A DNA stretch of 64,000 nt from the NCBI GenBank assembly GCA_030068145.1, contig JAPJBO010000752.1, positions 1 through 64,000 on the forward strand, written 5' to 3'. A program made the position numbers and the translations under genes. Within the stretch, counting starts at the first letter, position 1. Each line of letters starts with the position of its first letter. Shown here piece by piece: positions 21,980-33,085 of this stretch. Source of the DNA: Diplonema papillatum. Taxonomy: Eukaryota; Euglenozoa; Diplonemea; Diplonemida; Diplonemidae. The notes under the pieces were generated by a model, which saw only the letters and a list, made by a program, of their open reading frames with translations, was not told the origin of the DNA and ran no database searches.

Positions 21980-23636
21980 CGGATCTGGAACGAGTCCATG
22001 GGAGAGGAACGGTCTTGACGAACGAGCACGCGGGAGTGCTTCAACAGCTCCATCAAAGTTGTCCGAGTGACAGTCTCCAAGCTGCAAAGCAAACATGGTC
22101 ATGAACAGGTGGAGCTGCGGCCCTGCAAAAACATTTTCGCTTTGAGTAGCGAGGTCGGTCACATCCACGCGAACGGTGTAACAACTCACATTGCCTGAAA
22201 AACGCACAACAAGCGGCGTTTGAGTGCAAAAACACAGCTGGAACAGAAACTATTTCTGAGATGGCACCGCTGACTCTCTGTACGTTCCTCCTCTCCTTCA
22301 TCGCACTCCTGGCTTGACGCTGGTTTTGCGTCTCTCCTTTCCCCAGACAAAATTACTCTCCCGAAACCTGGCTGATTTGCTGTGATTCGCCTTACATACT
22401 TGTACCCCGCCTTAAAAGAAAGCGGGATCGCTTTTATTTTCTCTTTTCCCAAATTTGGAAAAAGCGGGGAACAAGTGGGCAAAGCGGGGAAAAAGCGGGG
22501 GAAAAGCGGGTAATTCAATACTCACCTACCCGTCGGGTACTCATCGTCACACTCTCCCACCGAGTTCCGGAGCCAAACAGTGTGTGATGTCGCCGTTGAT
22601 GAGGAGTTTGCCAGCGACAGCGACAGTGACGGCTATGAAACCGAAGCGACTTCGGCTGCGACTTCCGCAGCTGCACACTGGGCATTCTGAATACATGCCC
22701 AGTTGTAACTGGGGTCAACTCGGGGGTTTGAGTACTATCTCAGGGAACAAGCGCCGCCGCCAGCGGCTGACCCCGAAGGAGCTCTCGCTCAGGCCGGCCG
22801 AAGAAACGGCTTTCGGGGCGACTTTCAGGGCGACCGCCCTGCCTTGCTTCTTCGGGGCGGCCTTCTTGGCCACGGGGGAAAGGTTGCACGTGCGCGTCGC
22901 CGACCCCCCCAGTTCGGGAAAAGGGGTCATGCACAGTATAGGAAAGGGGGTCCGGGCCCGTCCGAACCAATGTCCCCGGCGCTTGGTCTGTGCATGCATC
23001 CCTTTTTCGGAAGCATGTCTGATCTACGACCCGAGGGCCTCCGAGCCATGCCCCGACAGGTGTGGACGACCTGTCGTCCAGAATTGTGTTGTCTGATCCC
23101 CGCTTTTCCCCCGCCTTTTAAAAAAGCGGGGAAAAAGCGGGGGAAATCCCCGCTTTCCCCCCGCTTCAAAATGCGTATAATGAGCAAATCAAAAAGCAAA
23201 TGCAAGCAAATCATTGATTTGCTTGCATAATATGCTTTTTGGTTCAAAACTGGCGCTATGGCATCTTGCACGGCTAATATTTCGCAGCATACCTTGTACT
23301 TGAGAACTCCAAGCTCTTTCACCAAATCAAAATCTTTAACCGCGGACTTGAGACGCTCGATCGTTGGCGGCTCGTCGTCCTCCTGATCTGAGTCCCCTGT
23401 GGTGCTTTTCTGAATGAAAAGACCCCAAACACAGATCAAACTTCTAGCACCGATTACAGCGAGCAGTGTTGGGTTGCATGATGGTTACCTCGTCAATGTT
23501 GCAAAGTCAAAGCAGATATCTAGTGATTCGTCTTCACTGCTTCTTCAGTCCATTCAGTAAGTGTGCACACTACCAGCATACCTGCTGCATCAATTTCCTG
23601 TTTGAGGGAAACGAGTGGTTTCCCCAGAGTCGCCAT
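21980..23636 (-). CDS. Tentative multi-exon small acidic protein
   Basis: Exon-like pieces: a start exon from ATG 23,636 (MATLGKPLVSLKQEIDAA, with donor GTATGC after 23,582 or a phase-0 donor GTAGTG slightly later) and a clean phase-0 exon 23,293-23,409 (STTGDSDQEDDEPPTIERLK..., 39 codons, TTCATTCAG acceptor and GTATGC donor). A possible downstream exon near 22,080-22,190 contains VRVDVTDLATQSENV. Linking all pieces in phase is not resolved, and the 3' end runs into a dispersed repeat. The family is not recognised. Confidence applies to the 23,293-23,409 exon; the rest is a sketch. Confidence 0.35.
22405..23170. mobile_element. Element-like segment bounded by AAAGCGGGG clusters
   Basis: Both edges carry clustered motifs in direct and inverted form: CCCCGCCTTAAAAGAAAGCG and AAAGCGGGGAAAAAGCGGGG on the left (22,405-22,512), CCCCGCTTTTCCCCCGCC and AAAGCGGGGAAAAAGCGGGG on the right (23,097-23,167). 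The interior (22,560-23,090) is more GC-rich. It would lie in an intron of the tentative small gene. No transposase-like frame is seen. Confidence 0.4.
23200..23228. repeat. 29-bp perfect palindrome (14-nt arms)
   Basis: ATGCAAGCAAATCA, a single T, then TGATTTGCTTGCAT. It sits just right of the GC-rich element and 65 bp from a likely splice donor. It could be a protein-binding site or a fold-back remnant. Confidence 0.85.
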
Positions 23637-24938
23637 AGTCTGTGACGACAGCTTTCCTCGAAGCTGTATGTGGCTGCAAACGTGTGTTCGTTGCCTAGTT
23701 TAAGGGATTGAATGCCTTGACCAACTGTTGCAGAATGCAATGCACCTCCTAATATTTCTTATCCTGTATTATGTTGTTCCGCTGTCATCTTGAGCGCTTT
23801 ATCCCTACGGTTGGTTCCTCCCTTCTCGAACATCGGGCCAGTAGGGGCCGAAAACTCGTCTCAACCTCTTCTGAGCACGAGCAGTACTCTGTAGCTGTAT
23901 TCTTCCCGCGCATTGGAGGGGCTTCTGCGAATACTCACCACCTGGTCTGGGCAAAGAATCGTGGACTTTCGGGAGGTTCCCGATCCCCCCAGCCACGTGC
24001 ACCAGTTCTCGTCTGTACCTGCCCCAACAGGAAGAAATGGCGGTTATTCCCCTGGCCAACACTTGAAGTTGCCCCCAGCCAAAAGCCAGTCATTGCACCG
24101 AGAATAAAAGATCAAGAGTGTTGACGAAGGAGAGGAAGAAGACGGAGACAGGCTACAGAGTAGACAGACAAAACTAGAGAAAGACTAGATCGTAGCATTG
24201 CTTCTTCGCATGAGAGTTATGAGTTGATTGAGGGGCCCGTTCGGCTACCAAACAGGAAACTCGTGGGGTTGTGGGCAGCGTTCTGCGCTTATCAGAGGGA
24301 AAGAACTCATGAAGATATTCATGTCTTCCTCAATTAATGTGTTCCCAAGCAAAACGACAGTAGGCCTTCCAGCGACACAGTCCCGCAACTTGAAGACTTC
24401 CTTCATGCATGCGGATGGTATGCGAGAGAGATAGGCGTGTGCTTCAGAGAACAGCATCGAACGAGGCTCATTTCACCTCTGACGAGGAAGGGTTGCACAA
24501 ATGTGCTTGAAATGGCAGATATTGCGTCCAAACAGTCCCTCTTTACAGCAAGCGGACCTGAAGCGTCAAAGCTTTGAAACTCCGGGCGCTTACGTTGCGG
24601 GAATATTCTACAACACGTCGTTACCGGAACCAGTTGCGTGATTCGTCCGCGTCGGGCTTCGTCAAAGAGACGTGCATTGCCAGACAAGCATCGTTCCTCA
24701 TTCGGTCGCGATCACAATGACAAGGATTTTATCTGACGCAGCATGCGACACATGCCAGCCGAGGGCAGTGTAGCATGCACGGGCCTCTTGACGGCCGTCG
24801 GAAACACATAGGCTCGTGCAGCGACGTAGCGACGCAGTGGCGATTGTCCCGTTCGTGCGCACACGTTCAAGAGAGCACGCATCGCGGGGAATGCGGACAC
24901 ACAGAGCCGGCGCAGACGAAGCATCTGCAGACTCTGGC
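23637..24938. other. Intergenic between NEK 3' end and small gene
   Basis: Short overlapping frames on both strands, none protein-like. A purine-rich stretch GGAGAGGAAGAAGACGGAGA (24,129-24,148) is the only compositional feature. Confidence 0.5.
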
Positions 24939-27900
24939 CTACGGTGGCTTGTTCTGCTCCAGATTGAATTGATCTTCACAGAAGATGAGTTGCGAAATCA
25001 GCTGCATCACATGCGGTTTGCTGCCGAGCAAGTGCTCGACTTCTTGGATTACCTGATCGTTCGCATCTTCTTCAACATCGACCATCCTGTTTTGGGATGA
25101 CTTTCGGTGCATAGAGCAAAGTACGCACATGCTAGCAATGTATGTACGAAATTCAATTCATTGAATGAATATGAACAAAGTTTTACAACTACCCGCCATT
25201 GGTGTAACAGTGTTTTTCAGTCAAATTTGGCCAATTGAACTGTTGTAACAGTGGTTTTCAAGACTGTTTTTGTAGTAAGCGGTCGGTGTTTTGAATTGTT
25301 TGACTTGTGAGGCGGGGGGGTAAGGGGGGGTTTTTCTTTTGTGCTGTTAGAGCAGGGCCTGGGCAGTGTGTTTTCATTCCTTTTCGTACATTCCTTTTCG
25401 TACTTTGCGTCGCTTTTACTTTACTGTTTACTGTCACATGTGGTTGCGCATCCGTGTAGCTTCGTTTTTAGCGTATGTGACCGACACCAGGTCCACTGCG
25501 TTGTGCAAGTGGTCTGGGCCCTCCACGTCCTACACGTTGAGCATTGAGTTCTTTAAGGTGCAAGTGCCATCAAGGCAGGCGAGCACTTGTTCGTTGAGCA
25601 GGAATTGCCGTGCAGTCCGTATCGGTCTACGTGTCAAACCTGCAGCTTTCTACTTTGTTCTTTTGCGGGGAGGGTTTTCAGTGAGACTTGGCCGCTACAT
25701 TGATGTAACAGCGGTTATACAGCGGTTCACACTTAGTGTAACCAGCCGCGGGTAGAAAACCTTTTTTGGGGGGGTGGCGTTTGGCGAGCTGTGTTTAGAC
25801 CCATTATTAATAGTACCCGACCGGTAATTCAACACGAAAATCAGAGCCTGGTGGCAACCCCATGGGGGCAACGGGTTCTAGTAGTAGTGTGCGTATTTCT
25901 TGGACTTCGTGAACGGGGCAGAGTTACAGTGCATAAGTCCTCCTGGGCTGTATTGCGGATCATTGGGGGGGCGCTGGCGTCGGCTAGAGCGCTCGGAGCT
26001 GTTGGGAGGTTTTGCAGGTCCCTTCAGATCCCACTGAGAGAAGTGCAGCAGCAAATCATCCCCTGTTGCCACCCAGAAAAAGTCGCCTTCTGTCTGCGCT
26101 AGCTCCTGCTGCAGCTTTCCGAGTGTGGGATTTTTAAGTTTTCCACACAGACCACCTTACCTTTCCTTCAATGCCTATCTGAGAGGTCTTGAACTCGAAC
26201 ATTCCTTGATTGACGGCAGCTCTCGTATGTTGCGTGTAAGTCGTCCCTCGAATTCCCCACCCGAACACCTGCCAAACGCCTGCGTTGCGCAGCGGTTGTA
26301 CGCCTCTGGAGTCTCGTGCAGCGGCGTGCTTTTGTGCTTTTCGTCCGCTGCTCTGTCCAGTACTGCAAAGCATGCTTTTAGAAACAGGTCCGGCCGCCCT
26401 CGTTGCATATCACTAGCTTACCTCCAGTTATACCTCTGTTTTTTGCAGAGAAGTTAGCTTGAGAATCCAGGACTTTGAAGTCTCCGGCGAAAATGTGGTA
26501 GATGCGACAAGTTTCAAATACTGTGATATTATTACTAGGATCACACTCGCACTCAGGCGAGTGAGGTGTTCGGACACCCCTTGCGATTCTAGAGGAGAAA
26601 CGTGTTGCATAAGCCGGTTGTACAACCCGAACCTTTTTGCTGAGTCCGGCGTGTGATGGCAACGTACCCGGGGGGGATTGCAAGAAGGTGCTTGCAATGG
26701 ATATGTGCTCAACACCGCACTGGTCCGTGCATCGGTCGTTAAGCCACGGACACATAAGGCGGAGATCAATTGCACTTATCGGTGGATGTCTTGGCTCTGG
26801 GAACGATGAAGACCGCGGCTGCGGATCATCATCAGCGCGGAACCTGAGTCTCTGCAGACAGGACAGCGGTGTGAGTCTGGTTTGTCAGGCGGCTTGTTAT
26901 AACTCATCGCAGCAGAGCACTGTCGAGTTGGGGTTGCCGTGTGCAGCACTCGACGAGGAAGTAATCCTGCGAGCTGAGGGCTGCATGGACGGCACCCCCC
27001 GGATCCCCTCCGGCTGAGCGTTGAGTTCTGTAAAGTGAGTGCATGAAGGCAAGCACTGACTGAGCAGTGTCGACGAATTTTCGGAGGTGCGGGATAGGCG
27101 CTGGTTGAGTTTCGAAGCGTCAAAACCCCCACCAATCTGCACGGGCACGGAAAGGCTGAGAAACCCCTGCCCGGCGGGATCCGAACCCATGATCCTTCGG
27201 CCAGGAACGTCAAGCGCCACGTCATACGGAGCTGGAAACCCCAAAAACCTTTCAACCATAGAAAAGTTGACAACCACCCCAATAAAGCCATAGAGAAATG
27301 TCCTGGTTAGGGCTGACACGCACAGTGAAGCAGACAAACTTTATCTCAGAATGCACAAAGCCGACCGCCCACTGTGAATGGCAGCAGGGCATGGTGGGGT
27401 TGCCACTACAGTGCTGCCACGTGACAAAGTTACCGCGAAACAGAACAACAGCATACATTTTATACGCCTTCACAAAGTTATCTTCACTAATCTCTTCACT
27501 CACGTACATGCGAAGTGCCTCGATCCGGTACATCAGTGGATCACTCGCTTTGACATTTGGAAGGTTCAATGTCTTGCCGTCAATTTGGAACTTCTGCGGT
27601 ATGCCACTGCCATTCACTCCCTGTAAACAAATTTGTTAAACGTGCAGCTGAAGCAGAGTCTGAGCTCAAGAATCGCTTCATTACCGGAGCTTGAGCTAGT
27701 CAACACATTTTCGGCGAGTACATTTCGTTGCTAAGTACACGAGCATGCAAAGCGACCGTTTCAGAGCACTCCGGACATTTCCGGTTGAAAAGTTGCAAAC
27801 CTCATCTGGGGAATCGCCGAATTCCTCGTCATCTAATCGTGCAATAGTGGCACTTGACTTCAATGCTTCGATGTGGCACACCATGTCCTGTATACAAAAA

Positions 27901-30900
27901 GGTGTTCTTGAGCACTGATTCTTTTGGAAACGGTTTTCTTTGTCAACACAATATTATTCTACTTTCAGCGTCTTTCCGTGCCTTTTAGTAACTCTGCAAG
28001 CAAGAGGCTCGGATCGCAAATCCAACACTGCAGGCAGTGTTGAATCATATCAAAAATGAAAAATCTCGTGGGGTAGGGTAGGCCTGCAGACCTTGTAGTC
28101 ACCAACCCATTCGTCCTGACCTACCTCGGCCTCCGAAACGGCTTCGTTGTTGACCCACTCTGTGAGGTCGCCGCACTCATCTTGGTTTGAGGCAGGCGCA
28201 GGACTGCTGGGAGGGGGTGCCTCCGCAGGACTGCTGGGAGGGGGTGCTTCTTCTTCGGCAGGGCTCGGTGTTGATGGGCTGCCGCCGCGCATCTCAGCCT
28301 CCATGCGCAACTTGTTCCTCTGTGCTTCGCGACGCATTTCCAAAAACGCGGCCTTTCGCTCCTGTGTGTGTGCACTTTGTTTCTCGACACCCTTTTTAAA
28401 GTGATCTTTTCCTTTGGTGAAGACTCTGCGGTACCGAGTCAAACTTCTTTTTTTGCTCCCAACTTGAGTTAAAGTTCTTGCTTTCTGCCTGCAACCGGTC
28501 TCTATGCCACATTTCGGCGGCCTCTGCTGTGTCGAGATTGTTGAAAAAGAAACTCGTTAAAGGTGCGTACCGTGGCATGCGGGCATTTTTTACGATCCAT
28601 CGCAGTTCGAGGATGGCCCGTTCACGACCAGTCCTCATTCTCACCTTCACAAACCTGGTCAAAAAAGCAGCCACACATCACTACGCAAGCTCTCTTGATA
28701 ACATGTTGGCCCCAGCACACCTGAGAACCCGAGTCCGGTTACGCCAGGAGACCGTACAACACGTTTTACAAGCGTGTGCCTTTCGTAAACCGCAACCAAT
28801 TGTTTCTTAAAGAATACCCCCCTGCTGCTCAGCAAATGATCTATTGATTTAAATCCATGAGTTTGTTGGTAGGAGGGGAAGATCAGTATAGCAATACCTC
28901 AGGTGTCGGTTCAGAATTTTGCCGTTTGCTGTTGTCTCGCTGGACCCGTGCGGGGGAATTCGAAACATGGTGAGAGGCGTGTGCCGGTGAGTTTGACTGC
29001 CTCGCGGGGGCTTCGAAGAGACCTGCTTCCAAATTTGCCTTGTTGCGGGCAGCTTCCCGCTTCATGACAAGGAACGCATCTCGCTGCTGCTTCAGCAACT
29101 CAGCTTCGGACAACCTCTTCTTCGGCGATTGGTGATGGTCGCCACAGCACGATGGTTCCCGCGGCTGCGGTGAATCGGGCGTGGGCGAGTGCAATGCTTC
29201 GCTTTTGCGCTGCACCTCGTTCTCGACGCGCAGTTTATTCTGCTGCGCAGCATTGCGCACTTCCCAGAACGCTCGGCCTGCAGCCTTCGCCCGTTCTTCC
29301 TCTCGCAGCTCGGATTCTCTGGCAGCCCGTTGCTTCGCTGCCACCTCCATTTCTTGCATTTGCTTTTCCCACTTCTGTGGAGTGTGTCGCTTTTTTGGTC
29401 GTCGGGAAACCTCTATATCCGGACGCACTACATTTTGCCGTGTTCACTCGCCGTTACTAGTACCCTCGCTGTTGCTTTCTTTTCCTGACTGAATTGGAGA
29501 TTGTCTGCCACGGTGACATTCCGTTTCACGGTGCTCTTGGTCGCCGCTGCTTGAAGAATCCTTGTTTGCACAATGAATGAGACGGCAGCGCATCCGATTG
29601 TGCGTTGCCCCTTGCAAACAAGCTTCCAAAATCCGTACATTTGCGTGTCAGGTTGAACCAATTGCTTTTTTTTTTTAGAATAGTCGGATTGGGAGGCTCA
29701 TTGCTTTGGTTTGACTGATATGAGAATGTTGAAAATGGAAGTTGAACCTTGATCCATTGGTAAGTGTATCAGGCTCGATTCGTTCGCCGTTTTGTCTTTC
29801 ATTTAGTTCAACAACAAACCTCCTCTCTTATGCGGTTGAGCTGCTGACGCTTGGCTTCTTGCTCTTCGTAGACTTTCTGCTCTTGCTTCTTCCGTTCACG
29901 CCATTTGCCCATCTCCTCCTCGCGAACTTTGCGCTGTTTTTCCTTCTCAATTTCGTTCCGCTTTTGGGCTTCGGCTTGTTGTTCGCGTCGCTGCCTGTTT
30001 TCGTTTTTTGAGAATCAGTGGCACACAAAAAAGAAGAGCCCCACAAAAAAGATTTTCCAGCAGTTTCTCGCTTTTTCGCCGGGTTCCAACGCACCCTTTC
30101 ATCACATGGAGTATGGTTGAAGACAAACAGTGGTGTCACCTGAGGGGGGTAATCTCAGGGCCGCCCACGTGATAAAAGCCGTTAAGCATTGGGAACTTTA
30201 AGTACACGGACCACACGGATCTGCATGCCGTTAAGCACTGGGAACTTGTAAGCCCACGGAATAAAGCCGTTAAGCAGCGGCTGCCGGCTTATCCTGACAC
30301 CTTTGAGTTGGATTTTGTGAATTAACTACTGTGTAAAAAGAGTGGTGTTCGTACTCTTTCTGTTGATTATGTCAAAGAGTACTTAGTTCTATGTGCGGAG
30401 GATACCGAGCTTTAAGACAAGGGGAAACTTGGGCCAGGGGAGGAGAGCGGCAGACCTTTCGAGCTCCATTTCACGCTTCTGGATCTCTTTCATACGCACT
30501 TGCTGCTCAGCGCGCATTTTTTCCATGCGTTGGGCGAGCCGCTTGTCTTCGTCGGCTTTCATCTTCCGAATCTCATCAACATCGCGCATTACGACCGCGT
30601 CCTTTTGTTGCAACTTATCTATAGCCTTGGCCCGTCTCTCCTTTTCGTTGACAAGCGCCCTGTCACGGGCCTCCATCCGCGCTGCAAGCTTCACCTCGTC
30701 GCTGACGAGAGACTTGTGTTCCTGGATGTTTTCTCCAAGTATCTTGCCGAGCGTGCAGATATAGCCCTGCAAGTACGGGAGCCGCGTCACTGCGTTAATC
30801 GAAGGCCGGTCTCTTGACTCGCGCATCAGCATCGACTTGATCAGGTCGCGGAGGTGCTTTGTATAGTCGTTCGAGATCGGCGGGTACACACCGCGCACAA

Positions 30901-33085
30901 TCTTCTGCATGAGGACCTGTTTCATTTTTCGTAATGGGTTTCTCGAAACAGCGACGTTGCCTACTGTTGGTAAAAACTTAGCAGAATATTCAGGCAGGGC
31001 AGTCCCCAAATCTGCCCCACGCTTCTCCAACGTACCTACCCCCCCCCCCCCCCCCCCGTGTTAGTGTCGCCTCCGTTTCTCCCTTGTCAGTGTCGCCGTT
31101 TGTCCTGGAGAGGCGAGGCGACACTAACACGGGAATACGGTTTTCAATAGGGTTCCCCGTATTTCTCCGGATGTCTCCTCCTCACCTAAGCAACAGAGCT
31201 AGGGCACCTGAAAGAATTGACACCGATTGACTGAAGCTTGTGGCAGAAAGCATGCATCCCGCTTCTCATGACTGCGAGAGTCATTGACCTAGATTCGACT
31301 GATCTGATACTATGATGCGGTGTGAGTCTGGTTTGTCAGACGGCTGTTCGTAGCTCGTCACAGCCAGGACCGACCACCCGTGCTACTAGAGCACAGGCGA
31401 ATCCGTCACGGGGAGAAGGCCCCTACAACCGTGTCTGAGCAATCAGTTAAAAACTCAGGGCACTCGCCCTGATTGTGACTGCGACTCGCTAGGCAGCACT
31501 GACTTGTCTTCTTTTTACGGTGGCAATCTGCGAAGTAAACTCCGCAGCGCACAGTGGACATGGGGTTGCCGTGTGCAGCACCAATGGTTGAAGTACCAAA
31601 AGGAAAAAGAGTGCGAGGAAGCAATCCTGCGTGCTGAGGGCAGCAAGTCGCGTTACGCGAAGTACCCTACTGGAATGGGGGGATTGCAAGAACGTGCTTG
31701 GAATGGGTATGTGCTCAACACCGCACTGGTCCCGTCTGCGCCGTGTTTCGGTCCTTTAAGCCACGGACACATAAGGCGGACCATCATCAGCGTGGATCGA
31801 CACTAACACGGGGGGGGGTAGGTAAGTAGAAAAGTACCGAGATGTAGGAGCAACAGCTTGAGTTCTGATGTGGTGGTGGCATACCTTCATGTTTTGTCCC
31901 TCGAAAGCGTGCTGAAGAGTTGTGATCTCGTACAGGATGCAGCCCAGGGCCCATACGTCCGACTTGTTGTTGTACGGTTTGTTCTGACACAGCTCGGGCG
32001 AAAAGTAGTATGGTGTTCCTGAATGTGTCATCTTGTCATTGCTCAGTTCTCAGTCATGCAATGACGACCGAAACCCCCAAGAACGTCGACTATTAGCCCA
32101 GCAAATAGAGGAGATTCTGCAACAAAGTTACGTGTTATGGGGCAACGGGGATGGAAAGTGCAGGAATAGTTGAGTTGCAGCTCTTGACAAAGATTTACGG
32201 AAAAAAGAAGGTGTTTTTATTCTTCGCTTTTTCTCACGAACGGGGGTCGGTCCTGCTTTTGGCTTGGTAGGTTCTCCCGACTCCCCAATTCGTGGTTAGC
32301 ACAAACTCAAGAGGTCTAGTCAACTATTCCCTGCAGGATTGGCATACTTTCAAAAGAAAAAGGGCGAGGCCGAAGGTGCGGTCTGCGCATCGGACTCGGA
32401 TTGCCTCGGTTATTGCGAAAAGCCTAGGTGCCGCGATATAAGTTCTGGGGCTGGGAATGAAAGAGGATGCTAGGACTTTTGACCAGACCACGGACCGGAT
32501 CCCCCACGTTTCATCAACAAAAACGCGCTTGATGAACGAGTACGTGATGGACCCACAACGGGTCCCAAGAAGCAGAGCAAAGCGTAACACACCGCAGATT
32601 GTATGTGCCAATGCCATCGTGTTTCGGAGGACTGTGGCGATCCCGAAGTCACCAAGTTTGATGACACCGTTAGAGGTGAGAAAGACATTCTGACACTTCA
32701 AATCGCGGTGCAGGATGTGCTTCTCGTGAAGGTAGTTGAGAGCGAGGCAGATCTGCACGAAGTAGTTCATAATTTGATCTTCCTTCATACGAATGCCGCG
32801 CTGGGCACGGATTCTGCCAGCTAAGTCTCCACCGTCGGCGAACTCCATCACAATAAACAGGGCGCCGCGCGTCTCACAACTCTCGTAGTACTGCGTGATG
32901 TTAGGATGCTTCATCTGAGACAGCAGCCGCACTTCGTTACGCGCTTCGTCCTTTTCCTTTGGCTTCATGCCTCCGAGCTGTATCTCCTTTGCAATAAGCT
33001 TCTTCCCATCCGACTTCCGTTTGACGAGCCATGCCGCGCCGAACGAACCTTTGCCGACTACTTTTATCTTTTCATATTTGTCCAT
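24939..33085 (-). CDS. NEK1/5-like protein kinase, 814 aa, nine exons
   Basis: Exons 32593-33085, 31885-32018, 30456-30916, 29820-29994, 28898-29410, 28092-28361, 27801-27887, 27457-27620 and 24939-25086 join with consistent phase. The kinase domain (residues 1 to about 255) has GKGSFG 11-16, K33 in IAKEI, E51, HRDLKCQN 126-133, DFG 146-148 and GTPYYFSPE 165-173; exon 1 joins exon 2 inside ICG/TPYY. Basic/acidic coiled coil follows (about 270-520), then a Pro/Ser-rich segment and a C-terminal module ([20 protein letters not shown] ... [19 protein letters not shown]) like the end of NEK1/NEK5-type kinases. The ATG at 33,085 gives [13 protein letters not shown]; an upstream TTG is not needed. 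Such kinases phosphorylate Ser/Thr and often act at centrosomes or cilia. Intron 8 is 2,370 nt and intron 2 is 968 nt; both contain repeat elements. Confidence 0.92.
25538..25613 (+). repeat. Dispersed repeat with GCATTGAGTTCTTTAA core (copy 1)
   Basis: GAGCATTGAGTTCTTTAAGG with flanks resembles 27,015-27,075 (same strand) and the reverse complement of 44,478-44,502. This copy lies in NEK intron 8. Confidence 0.65.
25870..26200 (-). other. Exon-like reading frames inside NEK intron 8
   Basis: Minus-strand frames read [14 protein letters not shown] before a GTAAGG donor, then [16 protein letters not shown] ... [15 protein letters not shown]. The wording is protein-like, but the NEK exons join in phase across this region without it. 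It could be a nested gene, an alternative exon or chance. Not recognised. Confidence 0.25.
26680..27017 (+). mobile_element. Repeat element copy 1 in NEK intron 8 (order D-A-B-C)
   Basis: Segments GCAAGAAGGTGCTTGCAATG to CACGGACACATAAGGCGG, then GTGTGAGTCTGGTTTGTCAG, GGGGTTGCCGTGTGCAGCAC and GAGGAAGTAATCCTGCGAG all recur in the element at 31,033-31,824, where the first segment comes last. The order is therefore a circular permutation. No TIR is visible around this copy. Confidence 0.7.
27165..27262 (-). other. tRNA-like module (A box and modified B box) in NEK intron 8
   Basis: On the minus strand TGGTTGAAAGG fits the pol III A-box pattern TRGYNNANNNG, and about 70 nt downstream GGGTTCGGATCCC is a B box with one inserted base. 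The sequence between reads like a decayed tRNA. It is probably a tRNA-derived repeat rather than a functional tRNA; no clean acceptor stem was found. Confidence 0.35.
30177..30285 (+). repeat. Three-copy direct repeat GCCGTTAAGCA in NEK intron 3
   Basis: GCCGTTAAGCATTGGGAAC, GCCGTTAAGCACTGGGAAC and GCCGTTAAGCAGCGG occur about 50 and 42 bp apart, with ACGGA following the first two. Function unknown. Confidence 0.8.
31033..31824. mobile_element. 792-bp TIR element inserted in NEK intron 2
   Basis: The left end TACCTACC, C-run, GTGTTAGTGTCG (31,033-31,068) is the inverse of the right end CGACACTAACAC, G-run, GGTAGGTA (31,798-31,824). A third inverted copy at 31,115-31,133 forms a perfect 19-bp hairpin arm with 31,055-31,073. 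The interior shares four segments with NEK intron 8. It fills 792 of 968 nt of the intron. No transposase frame, so probably non-autonomous. No clear target duplication. Confidence 0.75.
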
